The position numbers and the translations under genes were made by a program. From Atherinomorus stipes (taxonomy: Eukaryota; Chordata; Actinopteri; Atheriniformes; Atherinidae), in contig JALJCO010010476.1 in NCBI GenBank assembly GCA_023101725.1, forward strand, positions 2,235,001 to 2,299,000: DNA of 64,000 nt, read 5' to 3'. The notes under the pieces were generated by a model, which saw only the letters and a list, made by a program, of their open reading frames with translations, had not been told where the DNA came from and did no database searches. Of this stretch, positions 37,433-48,095 are shown piece after piece (position 1 is the stretch's first letter; each line of letters opens with the position of its first letter).

Positions 37433-38835
37433 CTAAAAAGGGCTTCATTTCATGATAGTCCTGAACTCTGATTTGACATATGTTAGTTAGAAATGGCCTT
37501 GCATGAGCAGAGGAGTGGCTCTGGGATGGTGACAGGCAGCATGATGAGTTAAGACGCTGCCACGGCTCAGAAATGAGAGCGAAATCAGAAAATCTCTTAT
37601 CCCCCTCTCAGTAATGAACCACACCTGTACACTGCTTTAAATACCAGAGAGAAGCTTTAAATGTCAGGTGCAATTAAAGCTTATGATTCAAGGCTGCACC
37701 AATCAAATCAAGGCCTCTGAGTTCAGCAAAGTCTCACAGTGCAAAGGCGAGATGGTGCAGAGATGCCATGGACCACTCTTACTTTACTGTAGTCAGTTCA
37801 ACAAGCCTGCCAGCCCAAAGGTGATAAAAAAAAAAAAAGTTTGCTACCATTCTTCCAAACTTCTCCATCTTTCCAATGGCTTTAACAAGGGAAAGATGTA
37901 TTGCTTTTTCCTTTATATGAGGTGAAAATTTAACAAATAATATCTGGCCTGAAAAAAAAAAAATGTTTAATCTACTCAGTTACTGCAGTGGTGGGATAAT
38001 TGAATTGGAGAGCAGTAATAGACCACTTGCTGGAAATAATATCTTGTTTTTGTTGTTTATTGTATCACATTCAATTAATAAAATCTGTAATGGCTTCAGT
38101 GCTAAATAATTTCAGTTAAACACCAATAAAAATAGCAGCAATGGATGAAACAGAACCAGTAAACATGGTGACAGGAATAATCTGTCATCATTTTCACTGT
38201 ATTCCTTTTCTGCTGCATCAGTTTTAAAATCTTGATAGAATATGTTTGGGGGTAAATATGCAGCTGCAAGTTTAAAGTTCCCAGACCCCAAAATGTTGTT
38301 GCATTAATTTTCCATTGGTAGTAGAGCCTGCATTTTACTGTTGAGCTGCTGACTGGGCAGCCGTGTTTCCAGCAATCACACTAATTGGTCTCTTCTGCTG
38401 CTCACCTCCAGCATCCTTGTATGTTCATACACTTAGGAAAATAAGGCTCCAACAGAAAACACAAGAAGAGAATAATGAGGTATCTCAAAGGCTGTGAAAT
38501 GTAACAGAAAATGGTGACATTTTAATTTGAACCTGGGTGACCCGTCTTAAATAACTCATAACAAAGGAAGACACATCAGTTTCATCCCACCTATTACTGA
38601 GGGATAATTCAGGAATTAATTTGCAGCATGCTAACCACAGAGGTCTGCTAAGTTGTAAGAATTTTTTAAAACTATTTTTTAAAAAATTCAAGGCAAGCAG
38701 TCATTCAAGGCAAACATGTCACTGCTTCCCGTGAATGAAAAATGAACATGGGGGGGTAAATAAAGCAATATGACCAGAGGGACCAGGAATTCTGCAGATA
38801 AGTGTCAGCTGCGGAGAAAAAAATGAAGCATTTAC

Positions 38836-38960
38836 CTGTTTGTAATCCAATTTCATGATGGCTTTCTGTAGATATCGGACTCCTCCGTGAATGAGCTTGG
38901 TGCTCCGGCTGCTGGTGCCTGATGAGAAATCGTTTCCCTGCACAGGGGCAGTTTTCAGAT
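38836..38960 (-). pseudogene. gpd2: gpd2 remnant exon A: FAD-site exon, open frame but substituted
   Basis: Frame reads LKTAPVQGNDFSSGTSSR, then STKLIHGGVRYLQKAIMKLD and YKQ, ending at donor GTAAAT. GPD2 proteins have LKTALVERDDFSSGTSSR here. The conserved FSSGTSSRSTKLIHGG block is kept, but VERDD has become VQGND. The acidic residue after the second beta strand, which in this flavoprotein fold contacts the adenosine ribose of FAD, is therefore lost. The acceptor side (GTTGTCAG) lacks a good pyrimidine tract, and the first split codon would give Asp instead of the usual Gly. Length 125 nt. Confidence 0.85.
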
Positions 38961-40144
38961 CTGACAACGGGAGCCATGGAAACACATAAACATTTGGATA
39001 CTTATTGTCCCAAATCTTTAGAGTGGATTGAGATGCTATTCGCATATGCACAACTTTCCACTGTAATATTCATGACGAGAACAATATTGTGAGGCCATAC
39101 ATATTCCATTGCTTAAAAACAACAATCATTTCTACCAGTCTGACAGCATGAAGCACAAAGAGGAACTGCTTGTTTTCAGGCTCTATTCAAAGGAACCAAA
39201 CTTAGAAAAGGAATCTAGAATTCATCAGTTGTTGAGCACTTTGTGACTGAGGAAAATCATGTGACTTTCATAACATTTTTAACAGTGAAATCACTGTTCA
39301 CTTTGCCTATTAGAAGCTTCTTTACTGTCCCACGTGGTCTGTAAATCCCACTTTTGAAAAGAAAAAAGGAAGAATAACTGAGGATTGGAAGAGCAAGCTT
39401 GAAAACCCCCTCTATGCTGCCAGCAGACAAGCAGAGTAAATACAGGGGTAAATCACACTCAAGAAACCTCAAACGACCAGCACAGATAATTGATTTGGTA
39501 TGTAGTGGTAACCACATGAGGATGCTTTTCCACACTGGAAGAGAACAAGAGTTATCACTTATTTTTTAGTCATTGGACTAAAGCCAGCATAGTACACATT
39601 ATAGGAAGAAATTGTTCCAATTCCGCATAGTACTCTCATCATGTTCTAGACTTCATTGCAGACTTGTGAAGTGTCTTACAAATGAAGCCCTAGAGACAGA
39701 GCTTGGAAGCAACTCCACCACAATGACAACAAATTTACGCAACATCAGGAATATCCTTCTGTAGTTGCAAGGAGGGGCCTGCCAAAAGTCTGCCATAAAA
39801 AAATCCCTTCTGAATACTGCCTTCCCATATGATTGTGGTAGTGTTGCATGAAAAAATACATGATTCCAAATCTGCATTTACAGCACTACAAGCTCTCTCT
39901 CTCTTTATATATATTGTGCATACGCTATAATGACAAAAGTTTTAGATCTTAACAGTTTTTTAAATATCAAGCTCTTCAATTGCTTGCAAAATGGACCATT
40001 TGTGTTTTTGCATTTTGATATTTTGACTTGTAACAGTTGGAAACACTTACAGTAGGTATATCAGTGATGTATCCCACCTTTCTGCCAGCAGCTACACAAT
40101 CACAATCTCTTTGCAAACTGGATGAATCGAATATGTAAATAAAT

Positions 40145-40176
<32 letters not shown>

Positions 40177-42509
40177 TTGTGAGTTTGAGGTTGTAACCAC
40201 CACTTAAAAGCAACCCCTCAAAGCGCATAGCCTGCTGGTTGGATGATTGGTTCAGAACTCCAGCTTTATTCTCTCTCACACTGCTTTGAGAACCCTGCTA
40301 AGCTTTCTGAGCTGTCCTGACAGCAACTTCTTCTATCTGTGAGGAGCATTTTTTTTTACCTGTTTAGCCACCTTCACATATGCCCAGGCCTATAGCATCC
40401 ATGCAAAAGAAAACAGCCATCCATTTCATTGTCACATAACTCCAGGGGACAGTACACACTAATAAATGTGTTTCATTATTATGCATATGTCTTTATACTC
40501 GTCATGATAAATTCAGGAAAAGTAAGCCATGAATTTTCTGTGACATAACTGTCAAACACCATCAGGCAATAAAAACAATGCATCACTTGCTTATTTATAT
40601 TCCACTCTAAATAACATTTCAAAATATTGTCTTTCTAGATTAATCAAAAAATCTGCATGTGGCACGCAAATGGACTGTACGGAGACATACTAACAAGCAA
40701 ACTTGACTAATTACATGACTGGTCCCAAAAAGAAGATGATGGAAGTGGATTATCTAAGCAGAAAGAGACTAATGATGACACCCTCGCATTTACTGCAATT
40801 CTGAGTCATTCAAATATCACAGAGGCACCAAGTTCTTCACTATTTGCCAGAATTAAGTAAAATAAGAATGCAAAAATATCTTAATTTATTCCTGATTAAT
40901 GCATTATTTAACGTGTAATACAATTTGTGTGACATCTGGAATTGTTAAGATAGAAAATACCCTCTTTATTTGATATAATAGGCCAGTTTTTGGAAATTGT
41001 TTTGCAAAAAAAAAAAAAAAAAAAAAAAAGCAATTGGACACCTGCTTGTATACAAATACAACTTTAATATAGCACACCAAGCACTGCTTTTTTTCAACAC
41101 TGACTTGAACAAAAATGTCATGCATGCTCCTTTAAAGTAGTTTTCTGACAAATAAACTGTATTCAAAAGAGATGCAACAGTTAGAATCCATGCAGACATG
41201 CTGGACTACATTTGTTTTCAGTTTTACCCGATTAATTTGCAGGTATTTATGACGCAGACATGCAAGACTGGACAGAAACTGTGTTGCACACCTCATATGA
41301 GCTGCAGGACAAATGATAATTTAAGCCAATTATTTTAATTTTAAAACTGTGCTTTGCTTTCAGAATAACACTTTACATTAAACAAGTGCAACTTATTAGG
41401 TTATAAAAACAAATAAACATGACAACACTGAAAGAGACAAGCACATTAGCATTTTGTTTTCTCTTCCTCCCCCATGAATCCTTGTACAGTATAAGCCCTT
41501 AGATTTGGCTTGCAACCCTTTGAAGGAAAAAGTAGATGCAGTTATGCACATTAAATTCAACCATCCATGTCCATCTGAGGAATATGTGCTTGAGACTAAG
41601 ATATTTCACACCGTGAGGTCACTACTGTGAAAATGCTTTACAAAAATTTTTCTGCTTGGGTTAGGTAATACAGTAACATGACTTGGTTAGTTTAGTACCC
41701 ATCATAGTTGGGACTAAACTTTTTTTTTTTCAGTGCAGCCCTCATAGTAGTTGCTCATATGTGGTTGCCTTAGTTTCACATAAACAACATGTTACGGCAA
41801 AATTTTTCTCACTCCCTGATAGGATTTACAATGAAATCATGTGGTTCTTTGAAATCAAAACTGGGTTTTTGAAAACCCTTGAAACCCTGGGTTTCAAGGG
41901 TTAGGCTTTGAAAATGATCTTTTATCTTAACCATGCTATAACAAACACTAATTCATATGACTGTCCAAAGGAAATGAAAAAAGCTAACTAACCTTTCTCT
42001 ACAGATTTCTCTATAGATTTTTTTTTCCCATACAGACATTAAAGGGTTAAAGGACCAACATTTTTACACAAATATGTAATTACTTTCACAACCACTAGAG
42101 GTCCTAAACTTTTCAAATTGATTTTAAAGCAACACTGCATACAGATCTGGGCATGAAAAAGTTCCTCCTTTTTCTGCCAGAAGTGGTGCAGTAATAGTGC
42201 ACTATAACTGCACTATCACTGGCTGAATGATTTGTCCAGCGAATACGTCATCATGCACGGTGTCCAGACTTGGTGTGTGGAAACATCCTTGTTCCGAAGC
42301 ATTCATTTATTTTCTGAAATCGTTTCCCCTGGGCATACAGGTGTTTCTCTGTGCAATTGAATTAGCAGACAAGTCACTGGTAAGTGGCTGGCAGTCGGCA
42401 GAAAGGGGAACTTTTTCATGCCCGCATCTGTACTTGTCCATAACGAACACCATGTTCGCTATAAGACTGTATGCTTTGTAGACTTAGTAGTCGATCTGAA
42501 CTGACCTGA
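38961..42509. other. Intergenic, 5' side of the gpd2 relic
   Basis: The first gpd2 exons, including the GGGATGSGCALDAVTRG dinucleotide-binding motif, would be expected on the - strand. They were not found. Contains homopolymer runs and the 41874-41902 foldback. Confidence 0.5.
40144..40173. repeat. Poly(G) run
   Basis: About 27 consecutive G. Other homopolymers: poly(C) then poly(A) at 292-320, poly(G) at 25694-25708, poly(A) at 41007-41029, 46489-46509 and 61440-61460. Confidence 0.9.
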
Positions 42510-44230
42510 ACTTGAAGAGGGGCGGAGCTGTCAACTGATCACCACCTGGTAGTAAATGGGTTTAGCTGGTGGGGGAGGATGCTGGTCAGACCTGGCAGGC
42601 CCAAACTTGTTGTGAGGGTCTGCTGGAAACATCTGGCAGAGTCCCCTGTCAGAGAAAGTTTCAACTCCCACCTCTGGGACAGCTTCAACCATGTTCCAAG
42701 AAAGGCGGGGGACATTGAATTAGAATGGACTATGTTCCATGCCTCTATTGCTGGAGCTGCTAGTTGGAGCTGTGGCCGTAGAGTTGTCGGTGCGTGTCTT
42801 GGCCCCGAACTCGCTAGTGGACATCGTCAGTGAGGGGTGCCGTCAAGCTGAAGGATTCCTATTGGGCCCTCTTGGCCTGTGGGACTCCAGAGACAGCTGA
42901 TAGGTATTGGCAGACTAAGTGGAGAGCTGCTTTGACGGTCACTGAGGCAAAAACTCAGCATGGGAGGAGTTCAGAGAGGCCATGGAAAATGACTTTTGGG
43001 TGGCTTCAAGGAGATTCTGGTCAGCCGTCAGGCAGCTCAGGAGGGGGAAGCAGTGCATTGTCAACACTGTGTATGGTGGGCTACTGACCTCAACTCGGGA
43101 CGTTGTGAGTCAGTGGAGAGAATACTTTGAAGACCTCCTCAATTCCACCAGCACGTCTTCTGATAAGGAAGCAGAGTCTGGGGATTCGGGGGTGGGCTCT
43201 TCTATTACTGAGGGTGAGTACACTGAGCTGGTTAAAAAGTTCCTTGATGGCAGGGCCCTGGGGATGGATGAGATCCACTTGGAGTTCCTCAAGGCTCTGG
43301 ATGCTGCAGGACTGTCTTGGCTGACACACCTCTGCAGCATTGCGTGGACATTTGGGACAGCGCATCTGGATAGGCAAACCAGAGTGGTGGGCTCTTCAAA
43401 AAGGGGAATCGGCAGGTGTGCTTCACCTACAGGGGGATCGCACTCCTCAGCCTCCCCGGTAAAGTCTATTTGGGGGTTTTGGAGAGGAGGGTCCACCGGA
43501 TAGTTGAACCTTGGATTGAGGAGCAGCAATGTGTTTTTCATCCCAGATGTGGAACAATGGATCAGCTCTACACCCTCTTCGGGGTCCTGGAGGGGGCATG
43601 GAAGTTTGCCCAACCAGTCTACATTTGCTTTGTGAACTTGGAAAGGCGTTTGACTGTATCCCTGGGGACTCCTGTGGAGGGTGCTCCTGGAGAATGGAGT
43701 AGGAATATGGTGTAGGGTAGTCCGGTCCCTGTATGACCAAGGCCAGAGCTTGGTCCACATTTCCAACTGTAGGTCGGATCCATTTCCAGTGGGATTGGAT
43801 TCCACTAAGGCTGCCCTTTGTCACCGATCCTGTTCATAATCTTTATGGACAGGATTTCTGGGTGCAGTCAAGGTATTGAGGGGATTCAGTTTGGTGTCCT
43901 CCGGATTGTGTCACTGCTTTTTGCTGATGATGTGGTTCTGTTGGCTTCATCGGGCCGTGATCTTCAACTCTTGCTAGGGCAATTCGCATTTGAGTGTGAA
44001 GCTGCTGGGATGAGAATCAACAACTCCAAATCCGAGGCTATGGCCCTCAGCCAGACACGGGTGGAATGTACTCTCCAGGTAAGGGGCGAGGTCCTGCCCC
44101 AGGTGGAGGAATTAAGGTATCTTGGGGTCTTGTTCACGAGTGAGGGTAAATGAAGAGAGATTACAGGCGGTCGGGAGGATCTCAGTGATGCAGACTCTGC
44201 ATCGGTTTTTTGGAAAAAGTGGCCAAAGGA
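42510..44230 (+). mobile_element. Broken non-LTR retrotransposon (RT gene in several frames)
   Basis: Consecutive pieces of one LINE polyprotein in different frames: LVRPGRPKLVVRV near 42582, the linker around 42960-43300 (TSTRDVVSQWREYFEDLLN; ALGMDEIHLEFLKALDAAGL), EEQQCVFHPRCGTMDQLYTL near 43519, then SPILFIIFMDRISG and the catalytic LLFADDVVLLAS near 43914, to YLGVLFTSEGK at 44150. At least three frameshifts separate them, so it is dead. The 3' part is lost at about 44230 where the sequence becomes aberrant. Clade not assigned (RTE-like or another fish LINE). Confidence 0.85.
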
Positions 44231-44235
44231 AGCTC

Positions 44236-44900
44236 TTTTTACTAGTCATCTACATTACTCCCCCCATATTTGGGGGGAAAAGGGGGGGGAGATTTGGGGG
44301 GGGGGCCCTCGGGGGGGGGGGGAATTCTTGGGGGGGGGGGGTGGGGGGAGGGGGGGGGACTATCCGGGGGTGGACTTTCATGGGTCGTGTCGTCATATTT
44401 CGTTTCCTTTGTCGTGGAGTGTTTTTCTCTCCTTCCTCCTCTCCGGGGGATTTGGGCGCTGTGGGGTTTTTTTATTTTGGTTTTCCTTTCCCCTACTATC
44501 CGGGGGGGGGGGGGCTTCTCTGCGGGGGATATGTTCGCGGGTGTGTTGATTTGATTTATTTTTATTCTCACGCGGGGGGGCATTTTGCGTCGGCATGCAT
44601 CGTCACCGGGGGGTGGGGGAACAAAAATCAGGATAGAATTAACTGGGGGGAATCGAAAAAACTGGGGGGAAAAACAAAAAAAGGGGCACTAGCCCAAATA
44701 ACAATAAAAAAATAAAAAAAAAAAAACAAAAAATAAAAAAGATAAAAAAGATAAGGAGAAAAAAAAAAAAAAAAAACTAAGAAGAAGAAAAGATAATAAA
44801 AAAAATTAAATTAATTTGATAAAGTGTTATTTGTAATGTGAACAAAATAAAAAGAAAAAAAAAGAAGAGAAAGAAAAAAAAAAACTGCTAAAAGTTCCGT
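44236..44900. other. Aberrant G-rich then A-rich block, probable assembly error
   Basis: About 350 bp dominated by runs of G (several of 8-12) is followed by about 250 bp of A/G runs, abutting a truncated LINE. ORFs across it are glycine- or proline-rich nonsense. The pattern resembles low-quality read ends joined at a gap and not any known satellite. Confidence 0.6.
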
Positions 44901-45256
44901 TGTGGGTCTTTAAATGATTTCTGCCTGGATAAATAGTCAAAGGGTTTGTTTTGGGGATTATAAACTTAACATAAATTGATTACGACAGCTACTCGAAATA
45001 CTACTGTCATGAAGTTCTAGAGAATCTGCCTTACAACTACTTCGGACTTATCAGCAGCAGAATGGGATGGGAGTACAGAAAAGCGCTAATATGATCTATT
45101 TCACTGATATCTACATATGATATTACTTAATCATAAGTTAGCTTCTGTGTAGAGAAGTTACTGTGTTTCATCTACTGTTTTATCTATAGGTGTATTGTGT
45201 ACAGGAGCAGCAGGTAAATTTAACAAACATGAGTTGACTGATGGGAGAAAAAACAC

Positions 45257-45346
45257 AGCCTGGTACATCAGCCTGACTAACGTCATGTATGAGATACACA
45301 GTCATGTATCTCATACATGATGTTTGTCAGGCTGGTGTACCAGGCT
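45257..45346. repeat. 90-nt near-perfect inverted repeat (hairpin)
   Basis: Arms 45257-45298 and 45305-45346 (42 nt each) pair with three mismatches around a 6-nt loop; the outer ends are AGCCTGGTACATCAGCCTGA and TCAGGCTGGTGTACCAGGCT. It could be a small foldback element. A pre-miRNA is less likely because pairing is almost perfect and extends beyond the usual stem. Confidence 0.7.
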
Positions 45347-47059
45347 AGAAAGAACATGGAGGAAGTAATCACTGCTGTAACAACCTGTTATCTGTTTTTG
45401 GACTTTTACTGTTATCAGATCATTTAACATTTAAATGAAGCTGTACCAACAAAAAAAAAGGACACATAAACACCCAAAACATTGTTTTTTGTTTTGTTTT
45501 GTTTTTTAAATGAATAATGTTCTGATTTTATCTATTATGAGCAATAACTTGTGTTTATAACAGCTTGTTATTTAATCTATTTGATAAATCTATCAAACTG
45601 CATTAACTTTTTAAGCTCAAGGTTAAATGTGGTGGAATATAGATGACAACATTTCCCTTTGATATGTTGTGACGAGAAAACAAATCACAGCTAAACATAA
45701 ATATTCAAAACTAGAAAAACCTAAAATTGAATATAGCACTCAAGAAATTTATAATTGAGAACTTTTCACTTCAAGGATCTAAACACCTCCTCCAGCACTG
45801 GAAGCGTGACTGTTGCAGCCCTTTTATTGGTCTAGAGGCACGTCTGCCTCCTTTGGTTCATCACAGCAAACTGAACCCATGGGATGAAAAATCCTCCCCT
45901 CGAGCTACTTAGAGGAAAAAGCCTTGCAGCTTAGGAAAAGCCTCATCCAATGCCCTCATTATCCATTCTACGACACTTTAGTGGGGCCGAAATGGAACGG
46001 CAGCAAATTCCAGCACAAAAAGAGATCTGCCACATTGGGCCGGCTGTCAGAATTAAACCTCGATGAAACCCTGACTGTGTCTCTGCGGACTATAATATCA
46101 AACTTCAGGCCGCTTGAAAATAAAACAAACTGCAGAGAACAAGCATAGTGATCTGCATTCTAATAAAATAACCAAGTGTGTTTTACATTTCAGTAATCAC
46201 TGCATCATACATGAACCTTAAAAAGGCCAACAGCCAGCAGCATCAACAGGGGCCTGCAAGTCTTATGGGTTTACTTTCACAACAATCACAGGGATTTACT
46301 TTTCTCTATTTAGAGTCCTCTCAATCTTTTATAATTCAGTTGTATTATTAATCAAAGAAACCGACTAAGAAACTAATGGTTTGTCTGATTTTCACTGGGG
46401 TACAATCCAGCCAGCAATTGATTGTGGAAGCAGGGACACCTGCAGCTTCAGAATACATTTTCACTTTCAGGAGGGTTGGGAGGAAAGAAAAAAAAAAAAA
46501 AAAAAAAAACAGCTCCATGAGGAAATATTGCCCCTCTGCATGAATATGCAGGGACTTGATACCAGCAGTGTCATTACTAATGTTGCTGCCAATTACAGAG
46601 CATGTCATGACACTGTGATTCATGAATATTCATCATTGACTGATATAGACAGCAGCAGTATGCAGAGGCCTCAATTCCCATTTTACTGTCTCATTGTGAA
46701 TGGCGAACAGGTACCTCCATCATGCCATGGAGGCGCCTTCCAGCTGCAAGACAAGCTGTTCCATAAGGCATTGCTAGTTAACAGTGTGTTATATAAAGGT
46801 GTATAAAAGTGATGAAGTGCTTCCTGGCTCTAAAGAGCAGGCATTAAAGCATATTAAGTAGACGTTTAAGCTTGTAAAGTAGGAATCTAGAAATGGAAAG
46901 AAGACACCTAGCAAAAGGATGCCTTCAGGGTTGGGCTGTTCGGTTCTCGGAAAGTTTGATACCTGTCCATGCTGATGAAATGAGGTTTGGGAAAATGGCT
47001 ACCAAATTTGGTTTCCTTGGCCTCACCTGAAGGAAAATGAAGAAACTTCTTAATTTATT

Positions 47060-47330
47060 TAAGTTTTATTAAATACAGCAGTTTTATCCATCCATTTTGC
47101 ATACCCTCTTTGCCCTGTTCAGGGTCATGTGGGGGGCTGGAGCCTACCCCAGTTTTGATCTGGAGAGAGGCAGGGTACAACCTCAACAGGCTGCCACTGC
47201 AGGGTTAACACAGAGACATCACATGGGCTCAGATATATGATCAATTTAGCATTCTCAATCATAAAAGCATATTTTTGGTGTGTGAGAAGCTGGAGATTAG
47301 AACAGACAAGAATGTATGAATGCAAGTAAG
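47060..47330 (+). repeat. Fragment of an abundant teleost interspersed repeat
   Basis: Contains ATCCATCCATTTTGCATACC, GTTCAGGGTCATGTGGGGG and GCTGGAGCCTACCCC, then GAGAGAGGCAGGGTACAACC and GAAGCTGGAG, the order of phrases seen in a very common fish repeat. Diverged and internally shortened; no coding content. Recognition is from memory of the family. Confidence 0.55.
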
Positions 47331-47399
47331 ACCTTTTTTGGAGATTCTACTAACAAGGTGATCTGGTGGCAGGGGAGGGTATCAGGATGTAATTGTTAA

Positions 47400-48095
47400 A
47401 CTCCATCAGAGAATTATGTATCAGGTAAGAAACAAACAAAAAAATCAAATAAACTTTGGAGTCTGGTAAAACTTGGTGCTTGAAGGCCAAGAAGACAAAC
47501 CACTGTGTGACAAGCTCATGTCAGAGGACAGAAAAAGACAATGGACACATGTTCTTTGGTAAGATGAGTCCACAGTCCAGCTGCTTTTGCTTAAAGCTGA
47601 TGTCTAATTCTGCATGCCAAAAATGGGACAAACTATCCAGGCTGCTGGCAGCGAGAAGTCCAAAGCATCTGTGACACTGCATTTAGGCCCATGCTATATC
47701 CATGGTTGCCTTGCAAATGTGTTCATGCAGAGGCATAGGCTGTATGGAACTTCATCTTGATGCATCAAGGTGATGTTTAGATGAAAGTTTGTGATAATTT
47801 CAACAAATGTCCTTCATTTTGAAAACGTGCAAAATTTAGTATCCTTAGTTCTCATACATATAAAATGCATAATCTAAAGGAAGTGTGATGTAACACACTG
47901 ATAAACACGGCTCTATCTCGTTTTGAGGTTGTTGCTGGTATCAAACCTTAAATTTGTTTGTATTTTCAAAATGCAAAGAAGCTGTTTTGCAAAAAACATT
48001 GAAGGTTCAAGCAAAATTGAAAAAAATACAGATTGAGGTTTTGTGGGTTATTCGAAAATGTCCCAACTTCTCTGACACTGAGGTTTAGAGGAATT
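47400..48095 (+). mobile_element. Degenerate Tc1/mariner-like remnant
   Basis: GACAATGGACACATGTTCTT, CATGTTCTTTGGTAAGATGA, GAAGTCCAAAGCATCTGTGA and GTGATGTAACACACTGATAA appear in the order of a Tc1-type transposase gene and its 3' end, and TGTCCCAACTTCTCTGA near 48060 resembles the terminal repeat. There is no open frame. Confidence 0.55.

Larger units (their letters stand above)
31712..38960 (-). pseudogene. gpd2: Decaying gpd2 (mitochondrial glycerol-3-phosphate dehydrogenase) remnant
   Basis: GPD2 is the FAD-linked inner-membrane enzyme that oxidises glycerol-3-phosphate to DHAP and feeds electrons to ubiquinone. Five consecutive exons of the N-terminal FAD/dehydrogenase part can be placed in order on the - strand: 38960-38836, 37432-37218, 33823-33659, 32652-32508, 31864-31712. 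Three remain open with correct phases and donors; two contain deletions and frameshifts. I found neither upstream exons (signal sequence, GGGATGSG dinucleotide fold) nor downstream exons (GGKWTTYRS motif, EF-hands) in the window. The head-to-head position beside nr4a2 matches tetrapod synteny, so this is an in-place relic, not a retrocopy. A teleost-duplication ohnolog whose twin is intact elsewhere is the likely origin (inference). An alternative is an assembly that has corrupted a real gene. Confidence 0.8.

Noticed and set aside
31712..38960. A functional gpd2 gene
   Set aside because: Two exons carry frame-breaking deletions and the other exons were not found on either side.
43110..43805. 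231-codon - strand ORF
   Set aside because: Antisense of the broken LINE reverse transcriptase; no family resemblance of its own.
44122..44715. Glycine-rich 197-codon ORF
   Set aside because: Runs through the aberrant G-rich block, which is probably not reliable sequence.
45257..45346. A microRNA precursor
   Set aside because: Pairing is nearly perfect over 42 bp, longer than a usual stem; kept only as a hairpin to test.
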